Source of the DNA: Spirulina sp. SIO3F2
GTDB lineage: Bacteria; Cyanobacteriota; Cyanobacteriia; Cyanobacteriales; Spirulinaceae
Direction of reading: 5' to 3'
Length of the DNA stretch: 34,395 nt
Assembly (NCBI GenBank): GCA_010672165.1
Contig: JAAHHN010000053.1
Coordinates: forward strand, 1-34,395
Of this stretch, positions 6,828 through 15,232 are shown one piece after another. Below the pieces are notes generated by a model. That model was given only the letters and a program-made list of their open reading frames with translations. It had not been told where the DNA came from and did not search any database. The first letter of the stretch is position 1; each line of letters starts with the position of its first letter. The translations under genes and the position numbers were made by a program.

Positions 6828-9671
6828 ATGGCTAAGCAAAGTACTCATCAAGCTCAATCTTCTCGGCAACCCAGCCAAGCTGCCCTCCAACGCCGCAAGC
6901 AGAAAACTTTTGCCCCGTTAGCAGAACCCGCCCGGCCGCCTGTCGTGCTTCAGGCGCAGGCAGAGTCGCCGTTGGAGCGGAGCATCCGAGCGCGGCAAGA
7001 GAACCCGGCAGTGCCGATGCCAGAGCTGGCAGTACAGCCGAAGCTGACGATCGGGCAGCCGAATGACAAGTATGAGCAGGAGGCAGACAATACGGCACGG
7101 CAAGTCGTGCGGGAAATCAACAGTCCTGGACACGCGCTTCAGCAGAAGCTCCAAGCGCAGATGCAGGCGCTACCGTCATCTGTGGTGCAGGAGGGGGAGA
7201 TTTCTCGTGAGGGACAAGCGATCCGGCAGAAGGTGCAGGCGCAAATATCAATGCCTGTGGTGCAGGGGGCGGATGCTAGCACGGGCGGCCCAGCCAGTGC
7301 GGCGTTTGAAAGTCAGTTGCATCGGGCGCGGAGTGGTGGAACGTTTCTGGAGCCGGATTTACAGCGTTCGATGGGTGAGGCGATGGGGGTGGACTTTAGT
7401 CCGGTGAAGGTGCATACGGATTCGGCGGCGAATGCTCTGAGCCAGTCGATTCAAGCGAAGGCCTTCACCACGGGGCCGGATATCTTTTTTAAGCGGGGGG
7501 AATATAACCCCGGTAGCCGCAGTGGGCAGGAGTTGATTGCCCATGAGCTGACCCATACGGTGCAGCAAGGGGCGGTGGTACGCCGCAAGCCGAGCCAAGA
7601 GAAGACGGTGGCGGAGCTAGAGGAGGTGTTGCAGCCGAAGCGGTCGGTAGCGGGGCAGGTGCAGCGCCAGGCTCGGAACAGTGCGGTGCAGTTTAAGGCT
7701 GCTGCAAAGTTGCCCTTGGGGATTTTGCAACGGGGGATAGAGTTTGGGCAGCAGACCGAGCGCCAGGACTCTCTGTCTGAGGATAATGGAGTCCAAATGG
7801 GAGGCGTAGTAGAACCAGAAACAGGGGATGAAGCAAGCGCATGGACGGTCAAAACAAGTAATGAAGCCTTTAGAGTAAAGGCTATAGAAGTAGCTAAGAG
7901 TTTAGAGAAAGAGCTTAGAGATTTACTCACCAAAGAACCAAACTCACCCTACTTAAGGATTTTAGATGAAACAATTTCAGAACAAATATGCTTCACTATC
8001 AATAATTTAAGCAATAAAGAACAAGCAGAGCAATTAAAGTCTAAAGTCGAATCACTTTCTACGATCAAAGAAATTCAGAAAGAAGAGCCAAAAATAGCTA
8101 CAGGCATTGTAGTCAATCCTGTTATTCGTAACAGCGGATCATCTTTGCTATACATAAAGATAGAGGTTGATCGTGACTATGGGCAACAGACATCAGGAAC
8201 AAAAAATGTAGTAACAGATGTTAAAAAAATAACAGCTAACACTAGAGAAAAACCCAAGAAAGCAGCAAAAATCGCTGAATCTGGTGATTTCAACACTGCT
8301 CATAATCCTGCTTTTGCAAAAGACTATTACACTGCTTTAAAAAACCAATTTTCTGACAATCTTCCCGATTATATATTTGCGAAACAAGAAACTCGTCGGA
8401 TCACAATTGAGAAATCTGGCAACAACATCAAGTTTGTTATTCCTGATGTTGTCTGGACTCAACGGGGGGCACAAGGTTTTATCGACCGAGTAGTAAACTC
8501 AGTTGATAAAACTGAGTTTGGGGAGATTGTTGGCAGGAGGTCACCTTACTGCGAATGGACAATCAGCCAGAAAATAGCTGGCATGGCGAAAGCGGGAATT
8601 AGGTTGGTCGCAAGTGAAGATGGTTGGGTTGAAAAGAAAGTTAAGGAATTTGAGCAAAATGAGGGACAGAAAAAAAATCAGGATCCGGGCACTTATTCTT
8701 TAGTATTCCCTTTAAACAATCCAATCAACAAAGGAGATGTTTTTGCTCAAATAGGGGATACTGCTGCTGCTGTGGGAATGTCGGATGCTATAGAACTGAC
8801 TGAAGCTGCCGCTAACGAAGGATTAAAAGAAAATGATGCCTATACAATTTACAACCAATTCAAACTCATTCTCAGTATTCTGAAGGGAAATACTGATCAA
8901 CACGAGGCTGCCGATCAAATTACTGATATGGTGGGTGATACCACCAGCCTTTGGAGTTGGATTGCTCCTGGATTGGGACTACTCATGGTGCTTAAGCGAT
9001 TCGCGGATGTTGTGCAGCTCAAAAAACGTCGTCAGGGCTTAGAAGACGCTTTGGAAAAAAATGAGGAAGAACTGACTGGTGCAGACGCAGAAAAACAAGA
9101 TCGTCTGACTAAATTGAGAGAGGGACTTGAGCATGGCATCAAAAAAGTTTCGGTTGCCTTCTATACAACTGTCAGTAAGTTTATTATTGATTTAGTGCAA
9201 GTTCTCAATCGCATCTTCACTATCATCTTCCCAGCAATTGCGATTGGTTCGGTGTTTGTTGAGGTTGGCGCCTTAGCCCTTAAACTGGGTCATCTTGTCG
9301 GTCGTAAAATCAAGGGCATCTACAAGAAACTTACCGGAAAGCGCGGCAAGAAGCGCTATGAAAGTGCAGAAAGTATATTCAATTCTGCCCTTGCTGGTGA
9401 TGAGTCTGGCATCATGGCTATTCGCGCCGTCAACATAGCAAGAGCCCTGTCATCAACGGGGAAGAAAGCAAAAGCGAAAACAGAAAAGTTTTTGTACGAC
9501 TCTGTAGGGTTCACTCAAAATTTAAGTCCTCAAGGTGTAGATGAAATGGAGAAAGGTAAATGGCCCAGTAAAAACGATGATCTCTTGGCAATGCTTAAAA
9601 ATGTGAACGGGGATACCAAGTCAAGAGTTAGTTTGATAAAGAGCTTATCCAACAACTTGAAATCGCAGTAG
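6828..9671 (+). CDS. DUF4157 protein with variable C-terminus; candidate contractile-injection-system cargo toxin
   Basis: This is a 947-residue protein. Residues 1-60 are basic and Gln-rich. VQPKLTIGQPNDKYEQEAD at 69-87 is the typical lead-in of DUF4157 proteins. A Gln-rich linker follows, with two related units (LQQKLQAQMQALPSSVVQ and IRQKVQAQISMPVVQ). The DUF4157 core is at about 174-248 (MGVDFSPVKVHTD, AKAFTTGPDIFF, then the metalloprotease-like HELTH at 239-243). After about residue 320 the DNA becomes much more AT-rich, and the protein turns into an unrecognised charged region. Hydrophobic stretches lie near 706-722 and 775-825, followed by a Lys-rich stretch. DUF4157 is known as a module of proteins linked to extracellular contractile injection systems, usually ahead of a variable toxin domain. 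The hydrophobic C-terminal part could act on membranes; that is inference. There is no signal peptide. The ATG has no clear Shine-Dalgarno. Confidence 0.85.
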   Translation: MAKQSTHQAQSSRQPSQAALQRRKQKTFAPLAEPARPPVVLQAQAESPLERSIRARQENPAVPMPELAVQPKLTIGQPNDKYEQEADNTARQVVREINSPGHALQQKLQAQMQALPSSVVQEGEISREGQAIRQKVQAQISMPVVQGADASTGGPASAAFESQLHRARSGGTFLEPDLQRSMGEAMGVDFSPVKVHTDSAANALSQSIQAKAFTTGPDIFFKRGEYNPGSRSGQELIAHELTHTVQQGAVVRRKPSQEKTVAELEEVLQPKRSVAGQVQRQARNSAVQFKAAAKLPLGILQRGIEFGQQTERQDSLSEDNGVQMGGVVEPETGDEASAWTVKTSNEAFRVKAIEVAKSLEKELRDLLTKEPNSPYLRILDETISEQICFTINNLSNKEQAEQLKSKVESLSTIKEIQKEEPKIATGIVVNPVIRNSGSSLLYIKIEVDRDYGQQTSGTKNVVTDVKKITANTREKPKKAAKIAESGDFNTAHNPAFAKDYYTALKNQFSDNLPDYIFAKQETRRITIEKSGNNIKFVIPDVVWTQRGAQGFIDRVVNSVDKTEFGEIVGRRSPYCEWTISQKIAGMAKAGIRLVASEDGWVEKKVKEFEQNEGQKKNQDPGTYSLVFPLNNPINKGDVFAQIGDTAAAVGMSDAIELTEAAANEGLKENDAYTIYNQFKLILSILKGNTDQHEAADQITDMVGDTTSLWSWIAPGLGLLMVLKRFADVVQLKKRRQGLEDALEKNEEELTGADAEKQDRLTKLREGLEHGIKKVSVAFYTTVSKFIIDLVQVLNRIFTIIFPAIAIGSVFVEVGALALKLGHLVGRKIKGIYKKLTGKRGKKRYESAESIFNSALAGDESGIMAIRAVNIARALSSTGKKAKAKTEKFLYDSVGFTQNLSPQGVDEMEKGKWPSKNDDLLAMLKNVNGDTKSRVSLIKSLSNNLKSQ

Positions 9672-9742
9672 ATCGAGCATCTTAAGAATTCAGTTGTTAT
9701 TGGCTCAGGCTTCTGCCACCCACCGTTTTTAACTTTTTAGTT

Positions 9743-10993
9743 GTGATGCATAAACTCGATCGCGCCCTCAATTTCCAAACCCCTACAACCCTCATCAAAC
9801 TCAAACTCAAGGGTATTGAACTGCTCGAAGCCGATGGGTTTGTGCTCGGCTGTCAGCTAATGGTGCAATGCTCCTCTGCCCAGCACCAACGCATTGAGCA
9901 AGAAAACTTGTTTAACCTGCAATCCGAAGTACGAACCACATTCTCCCAGGGCAAATTCCAACGCGATCGCGCCATCCAAATCACCCTCACCCTCGACCCC
10001 CAACATCTCGAAGCCCTCGAACCCTTTAGCCAAGCCGAGACTGTCGCTGACTTCCTGGAAACGGAACCCCAGACTTCACCATTGCGACAAACGATAAGCT
10101 GGCTTCTACTCTCCGCCAGCCAGAAAAAGACCAAAGGCAAAACCGGCTACCGCACTATCTGGGACTATCTGGACTTTGCCACCTTGAGCGCAGCGGAGAA
10201 CCCCGAAACAGCCTTAGCCCAGGTGATGACGCAATTTCTGGCTGAGTCCACCGCCAGCCAGACCCTGGCCAAGCAACTAAATTTGCCCCAGCCCGAGGCG
10301 ATCGCCACCACCCAAAACCTCAGCCAAGCCCTGTTGCAAGCGCTCCCCGGCTTACTCCAACAAGAATCCGGCAGTACCCAAGCCCTGACACAACAGATTA
10401 CCCAACTCTTTTCGCATGGTCTAGAAACCGAGTTCGAGCAACTCGCCCCCGCGATCGCAGCGATCGCTAACTATGAGCCGGAATTTGCTGCTGAGATGGC
10501 CGCTTTCTCGTCTCCAAAACCTGAGCGAAAAGGTTCACTCTTGGCCGAAGCGATCGCATTTTTTGAAGCCGAAAACTGGTCCTACGAACAACTCAAAGGA
10601 CAGCCAATTTTGCGATCGCTCTATCAAAGCAATGTGGGCAAATGGCTTTGTATTACCCAGGTGGATGAAATAAATCAAGTGCTCACTTTTTATTCCATTG
10701 GGCAGACAGCAATTGTGATGGAGAAGCGAAATGCGATCGCGGAATTGTTGATGACGCTCAATTATGGCGGCGTGCTGCTGGGGAATTTTGAGTTGGACTT
10801 TCAAGATGGGGAATTGCGCTATCGCACAGGTATTCAAGTCAAAGGCAGTCAACTCAAACCAGCACTGATTAAAAATGTGGTCTATGCCAATGTGTTAGCA
10901 ATGGAGCAATATTTACCCCTAATTGAGGCCGTAGCACATGGGGAGCTAACGGTGGGGAATGCGATTCGGCGACTGGAGGCTGAGGTAGCTTAA
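9743..10993 (+). CDS. YbjN-domain protein
   Basis: This is a 416-residue soluble protein. Residues about 270-410 match the YbjN family as found in cyanobacteria: AEAIAFFEAENWSYEQLKGQ, then GKWLCITQVDE, FYSIGQTAIV, LNYGGVLLGNFELDFQDGELRYRT and ALIKNVVYANVLAMEQYLP. The YbjN fold is grouped with type III secretion chaperone-like folds, and its biochemical role is unsettled. The N-terminal 265 residues are not recognised. They are Gln/Ala-rich helices after a beta-rich start (TTLIKLKLKGIELLEADGF). The frame begins with GTG at 9743 directly followed by ATG at 9746; either could be used. It starts about 70 bases after the DUF4157 gene on the same strand, so the two are probably co-transcribed. A chaperone role for the cargo protein is a testable guess. 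Confidence 0.8.
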   Translation: MMHKLDRALNFQTPTTLIKLKLKGIELLEADGFVLGCQLMVQCSSAQHQRIEQENLFNLQSEVRTTFSQGKFQRDRAIQITLTLDPQHLEALEPFSQAETVADFLETEPQTSPLRQTISWLLLSASQKKTKGKTGYRTIWDYLDFATLSAAENPETALAQVMTQFLAESTASQTLAKQLNLPQPEAIATTQNLSQALLQALPGLLQQESGSTQALTQQITQLFSHGLETEFEQLAPAIAAIANYEPEFAAEMAAFSSPKPERKGSLLAEAIAFFEAENWSYEQLKGQPILRSLYQSNVGKWLCITQVDEINQVLTFYSIGQTAIVMEKRNAIAELLMTLNYGGVLLGNFELDFQDGELRYRTGIQVKGSQLKPALIKNVVYANVLAMEQYLPLIEAVAHGELTVGNAIRRLEAEVA

Positions 10994-11157
10994 GCGATCA
11001 CTTTTTAAGTAGCCCTAGACCTGATAAAAAATTGTTTGAGTCCAAAGAAATTGGCTGCTCAGCTTCTTGATGGTGAGATTTTCTGGTCGTTGAGTCCACT
11101 ATCAGCTTTTTGAAATTAAAAAAATGAATATCAAGAGAAAATAAGACCTTCTCTATA

Positions 11158-11175
11158 AAAAAGTGGCCACTTTTT
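11158..11175. promoter_or_regulatory. 18-bp perfect palindrome upstream of the AAA+ ATPase gene
   Basis: AAAAAGTGGCCACTTTTT is a perfect 18-base palindrome, extended by near-matching TA on both sides, lying 67 bases before the ATPase start at 11243. As DNA it could be an operator. As RNA it would form a 9-bp stem without a loop, so it is less likely to be a hairpin terminator, although it could mark the end of the YbjN transcript. The surrounding 250-base gap (10994-11242) is AT-rich and holds no gene. Confidence 0.4.
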
Positions 11176-11242
11176 ATGAAAATTTTGCACAGCGATCGCG
11201 CCTACGATAGAAGTTAATTGCACCGTTAAGGGATACGCCTCA

Positions 11243-13183
11243 ATGCCCACCACTCCACTCGACTGGTACGCCCAAAACCAACAAACCCTCCAACAAGAAC
11301 TCGCCCGTATCACCGCCCTGCTCGAACACTATCTCGATAGTGCCAAAGCTCTCCCCTCCGAAGTCAACGAAATCCCTAGCTCTAGCGCTCTAGCCCAACT
11401 CTGCCAAAAATTCAACCTCAACGCCTTCGAGCGAGATTTGCTCCTCCTCTGTGTCGGGGCCGAAATCAACCCTAAGATCACCCGCCTTTGTGCCCAAGCC
11501 CAAGGCGACCCCAGCCTCACCACTCCCACCCTCGGCCTCGCCCTGGCCCTCTTCGCTACACCCCAATGGTCAAGCCTCTCGCCCCAAAGCCCTCTCCATC
11601 GCTGGCATCTCGTCGGTCTAGCTCCCCATACCCAACTTGTCCAAGCCCCCCTCAAGCTCGATCGCCGCGTTCTCTGCTATCTATTGGGCGAACTTGCGAT
11701 CGATGAATCACTCAAACCCTATGTGCGCCACACACCCAAACATTCCACCCAGCCCACCTCTTTACCCGCCTCCCAAGCCCAGATCGTTGAGGGGATTATC
11801 GGAGCCTGGCAAATCATCCCCGCCGGACAATTCCTGCCCCTGATTCAACTCTGTGGCTATCAAAAACAGGCTAAAAATGCGATTGCCCAAGCCGTTGGTG
11901 ATCAACTCAACTTCCGGTTGCTGCACCTCACAATCCATAACCTCCCCACCAGCGCCGATGATTTAGCCACCCTCGCCACCCATTGGGATCGTGAAGCCTT
12001 TTTGAGTGATGCCATTCTCGCTGTTGATGTGCCGGAACTGGGCGATCGCGATCGACGGGCAACCAGCTTGCAATTTCTCGAATCCCTGCAAGCGCCCCTA
12101 ATGCTCAACACCGAAACTCGGCAAGCCTTCTTGGAGCGAACAACCCTTACCTTTGATTTAGGCCCCCTGCCCCATCCCGAAAAACGGGAACTCTGGGAAC
12201 GATATCTGGGCGATCGCGCTGCTGAAATCCAGAACCAACTTGAGCCGATTATTGCTCAATTTAATTTAGAGCGCCACACGATCCAATCCGCCTGCGCAGC
12301 TTTGCACAGCACCCCCACAGAAGCCCTGCCAACCCAACTTTGGGACTATTGCCGCAGCCAAGCCCGCCCTCACTTGGAGCATCTGGCTCAACGTATTGAT
12401 TGCACTGCCACCTGGGAAGAACTGATTCTGCCTGAGCGGGAAAAAACCATCCTGCATACAATCGCCCAGCAAGTAAAACAGCGGGCTAAGGTCTATGAAA
12501 CCTGGGGCTTCGGTCGCAAAAGCGCACGGGGCTTAGGGATCAGTGCCCTTTTTGCTGGCCCCAGCGGCACAGGCAAAACCATGGCCGCTGAAGTGCTGGC
12601 GCGGGAGTTTAATCTGGATCTCTACCGTATTGATCTCAGTGCTGTGAGCAGTAAATATATCGGTGAAACCGAGAAGAATCTGCGGCAAATCTTTGATGCT
12701 GCTGAAGCGGGAGGCGCAGTCCTGCTCTTTGATGAAGCCGATGCCCTCTTTGGTAAACGTACCCAAGTCAAAGACAGCCACGATCGCCATGCCAATCTCG
12801 AAGTGAGCTATCTACTCCAGCGTATGGAAGCCTATCAGGGTCTAGCGATTCTCACCACAAACCTCAAGGATTCCCTCGATCAAGCCTTTATCCGCCGTCT
12901 CCGCTTTATTCTCAACTTCCCCTATCCGCAACAAGACACCCGCAGCGAAATTTGGGCGCAAATCTTCCCTAGCCAAACCCCCACAGAAGGACTTGATTAT
13001 GAACTGTTGGGTCAGCTTGATATGGCTGGGGGGAATATCCGTTCCATTGCCTTGAACTCAGCCTTTATTGCCGCCGATGCCGATGAACCAGTAATGATGA
13101 AACATATCCTGACCGCAGCCCAGTCAGAATGTGCCAAAATCGGGCGATCGCTGTCTAAGGAAGAAACGAAATATTGGTTTTAG
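11243..13183 (+). CDS. Two-module AAA+ ATPase, contractile-injection-system associated type
   Basis: This is a 646-residue protein. The C-terminal AAA+ module is intact, with Walker A GPSGTGKT at residues 439-446, the second-region Tyr-Ile-Gly (KYIGETEKNL) at 471-480, Walker B VLLFDEADALF at 493-503, sensor-1 TTN at 538-540 and Arg finger candidates R551-R552. A first module at about 190-370 is degenerate: Walker A is replaced by CGYQKQAKNAIA (204-215) and Walker B by AILAVDVPEL (258-267). The N-terminal 170 residues are helical, and FERDLLLLC is a recurring feature of these proteins. This architecture (degenerate plus active AAA, with N-terminal helices) is the ATPase found in Afp/PVC-like extracellular contractile injection loci, where it is thought to act in assembly or cargo handling. 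The ATG at 11243 is the first good start. The gene follows the YbjN gene on the same strand after 250 bases. Confidence 0.88.
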   Translation: MPTTPLDWYAQNQQTLQQELARITALLEHYLDSAKALPSEVNEIPSSSALAQLCQKFNLNAFERDLLLLCVGAEINPKITRLCAQAQGDPSLTTPTLGLALALFATPQWSSLSPQSPLHRWHLVGLAPHTQLVQAPLKLDRRVLCYLLGELAIDESLKPYVRHTPKHSTQPTSLPASQAQIVEGIIGAWQIIPAGQFLPLIQLCGYQKQAKNAIAQAVGDQLNFRLLHLTIHNLPTSADDLATLATHWDREAFLSDAILAVDVPELGDRDRRATSLQFLESLQAPLMLNTETRQAFLERTTLTFDLGPLPHPEKRELWERYLGDRAAEIQNQLEPIIAQFNLERHTIQSACAALHSTPTEALPTQLWDYCRSQARPHLEHLAQRIDCTATWEELILPEREKTILHTIAQQVKQRAKVYETWGFGRKSARGLGISALFAGPSGTGKTMAAEVLAREFNLDLYRIDLSAVSSKYIGETEKNLRQIFDAAEAGGAVLLFDEADALFGKRTQVKDSHDRHANLEVSYLLQRMEAYQGLAILTTNLKDSLDQAFIRRLRFILNFPYPQQDTRSEIWAQIFPSQTPTEGLDYELLGQLDMAGGNIRSIALNSAFIAADADEPVMMKHILTAAQSECAKIGRSLSKEETKYWF

Positions 13184-13371
13184 TTGAAGATTAGATCCAA
13201 AAACCGACAAAGCACCGGAATCACTATTCAAATCCCACAACTCGGCTGACAGTTATCTCTAGTTCGATTAAGTTTGGCAGAAGATTATTTGGTCATTTTT
13301 CTTGCGCGATCGTTTATCAAGACTGGGGACTTTATAATTTTATCTAGTTAGTCAAAAAACTCTTTTGAGAA

Positions 13372-14118
13372 TTAATTGGCTAGTAAATCCACTTCAAGAA
13401 TTGTCCAAAAATCATTAATGGTTTTTGCCATAAGACTTGCACATTCAAGAGTGGTTTCTACATTCTCACGAGAACTATTTAACACAGAGCATGTCAAATC
13501 TATTGCTTCTCTAGCATGTATGACTTCAATTTCGTTTAAAAAGCACTCTGAGAAATAAGGTTCATCTTCAATGGACGGAAAGGCTATTGAAAGAGAATGC
13601 ATAAGTGCTCTCATCCAATCATCCGCAAACATTTCTACAACACACCAGGCTCCGAGAGATTTAGGGTACAAATCTTTTATGACTAGAATTATTTGAGCAG
13701 TCTGAGCATCTAGAAGATTTTGTAAATCTTCAATGTCACCAAACTGGTGATCAGGAAGCATGGAGGTAGCATGTAAGTTCAAAAATAGATTTTTGAGTTG
13801 GTAATGGTGAATTCCTCCTTCTGTATTCACAGAATCATCATGGCTAATGATTTTAAATTTTCTCACCCTAAGCTCTGGCTGATTTAAGCTGGGTAAAAAA
13901 TAAATCATGACACGCGTTGCGTGGCAAAATGATTGATATCTATTGTAAAGCTCACCCAAGAATATCGGAGAAGAGACAAAACTCTTAGGCATTGAAGATA
14001 ATTTCCGAAAAAAAGGATGTTTTGAGGGTAGATAGCTCCTATGTAATCTCTCCAAATGTTCCAAAAAAATCGCTTTCGATGACGTGGCAATCATAACGAC
14101 ATCGTCTCCAAAAAACAA
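13372..14118 (-). CDS. Probable heme-oxygenase-fold (HDO-like) protein
   Basis: This is a 248-residue all-helical soluble protein, likely of the heme-oxygenase-like/CADD-type fold that includes diiron oxidases. Family-like helices appear in order: FLEHLERLHRSYLP (near 18-31), NTEGGIHHYQLKNLFLNL (near 98-115), LGAWCVVEMFADDWMRALM (near 155-173), FLNEIEVIHAREAI (near 192-205), and a final MAKTINDFWTILE near the end. Glu and His at the expected spots (the E in VVEMF, and E..H in EVIH) could bind metal. However, the first His of the usual HxxxDxxH is not visible, so activity may differ or be lost. It ends a three-gene minus-strand, AT-rich cassette, 174 bases downstream of the amidohydrolase-like gene. 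The assignment rests on pattern recognition and is moderate. Confidence 0.55.
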   Translation of the reverse strand: MFFGDDVVMIATSSKAIFLEHLERLHRSYLPSKHPFFRKLSSMPKSFVSSPIFLGELYNRYQSFCHATRVMIYFLPSLNQPELRVRKFKIISHDDSVNTEGGIHHYQLKNLFLNLHATSMLPDHQFGDIEDLQNLLDAQTAQIILVIKDLYPKSLGAWCVVEMFADDWMRALMHSLSIAFPSIEDEPYFSECFLNEIEVIHAREAIDLTCSVLNSSRENVETTLECASLMAKTINDFWTILEVDLLAN

Positions 14119-14292
14119 TTAAGGATTACTTATGATATCAATTCTCCAATCTTGAGTCTATTAGAGCAAAAGTATTGGCTACAGACATCCCTACCTTTCA
14201 CCTTAAATTATCCTCTTTCTATTGATGCTGAATGGAAAAAATATCTAATTCTATCAGATCAGGAAATAGAAAAATCACTTAATGACTTAAAT

Positions 14293-15225
14293 CTATCTGT
14301 TATTAACATTATGAAAAGAGAAGATGCCCTTAGCCATCGCATCAGACATACTAATTATTTTTGACATATCCTCTATAATAAGTGAGTAGTCTAGGGGATT
14401 GGCTGTTTTGGGAAGATTACTTCCTAATAGATTACGAGGAATATCTATTGCTATCCCCCGATAAAGTTTAAAGTATTCGTAATTACTTCTCCTAGATTCC
14501 ATGAAATACGGCTTGTCCTCATCAACACAATATTCTGCATCTTGCAAAGATTTCTTAAGAGACAAGGCTAAACTTAAATCGGCTACAGGACTGAACATGC
14601 CCTGCTCATCTTTTTCATTGAGGATAAAGTTGATATTGCGACCTTCCCGTTTGGCATTTGGCTCAAGAAAGGATTGACAATAACTTCTAATATCACTCCC
14701 TTTCTTTATTTCTGGCTCAAAGCTAAATGGCCACATTGAATGTACATCTATTATAAATCCTTCGGGCTCTAGATATTGGCGACAGAGATTCAGAATGGTT
14801 TCTCTTACAAAAAAATTCATCTTTCTTAGCTGAGCAACCTTCTCACTATCTATATAATTGATAGCAATCTCATCAATACAATCTTTTGCAATACGATTTG
14901 AGTCCATGATACTTCGATCACAATTCACAAAGATAGCCAGAACTCTCAGTTTAGATGATATTTTTCGTGCCAAGTGGATCGTGGTGCTTTGTGCTCCAAA
15001 ATCATACTCTAAATCTAAGTAGAGATTGACTAATTCTTGAGAATGCTCACCAAACATATTCGTATGCTCAAAAAAGTGATTCCTGAAATCATCATCTCGG
15101 AATCCGTGTTGGCACAGCAAAATAGTATCAACTTTTGGTGAATTACTTGAGACCATGTACTCAATTAGATTGTAGCCTTCAAAAAAACAGGTATGTAGTT
15201 TTCCTGGAATTTTTAGATCACTCAT
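14293..15225 (-). CDS. N-formylglutamate amidohydrolase-like (HutG/M14-fold) hydrolase
   Basis: This is a 310-residue soluble protein. The signature of the FGase superfamily is visible: a first His in ILLCQHGFRDD (near 53-62), LDLEYDFGAQ near 87-96, the long helix and strand leading to FVNCDRSIMDSNRIAKDC (near 115-132), which matches the family's 'R..iDxNR', and a second His in GFIIDVHSMWPF (near 176-187). IAIDIPRNLL near the end matches the 'vEiR..l' strand. The family is zinc-dependent and cleaves amide bonds of N-formyl or N-acyl amino acids. The substrate here is unknown, and neighbours give no histidine-degradation context. The frame is open to 15276, but the ATG at 15225 lies 7 bases after the upstream gene's stop and starts a natural N-terminus (MSDLKIPGK), so I chose it. 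It is very likely translated from the same mRNA as the two-TM gene. Confidence 0.65.
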   Translation of the reverse strand: MSDLKIPGKLHTCFFEGYNLIEYMVSSNSPKVDTILLCQHGFRDDDFRNHFFEHTNMFGEHSQELVNLYLDLEYDFGAQSTTIHLARKISSKLRVLAIFVNCDRSIMDSNRIAKDCIDEIAINYIDSEKVAQLRKMNFFVRETILNLCRQYLEPEGFIIDVHSMWPFSFEPEIKKGSDIRSYCQSFLEPNAKREGRNINFILNEKDEQGMFSPVADLSLALSLKKSLQDAEYCVDEDKPYFMESRRSNYEYFKLYRGIAIDIPRNLLGSNLPKTANPLDYSLIIEDMSKIISMSDAMAKGIFSFHNVNNR

Positions 15226-15232
15226 AATAGTT

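Noticed and set aside
14152-14364. 70-codon plus-strand frame
   Set aside because: It overlaps the 3' end of the amidohydrolase-like gene on the opposite strand by 72 bases, and lies in AT-rich DNA with no supporting features, though its composition is not absurd for a protein.
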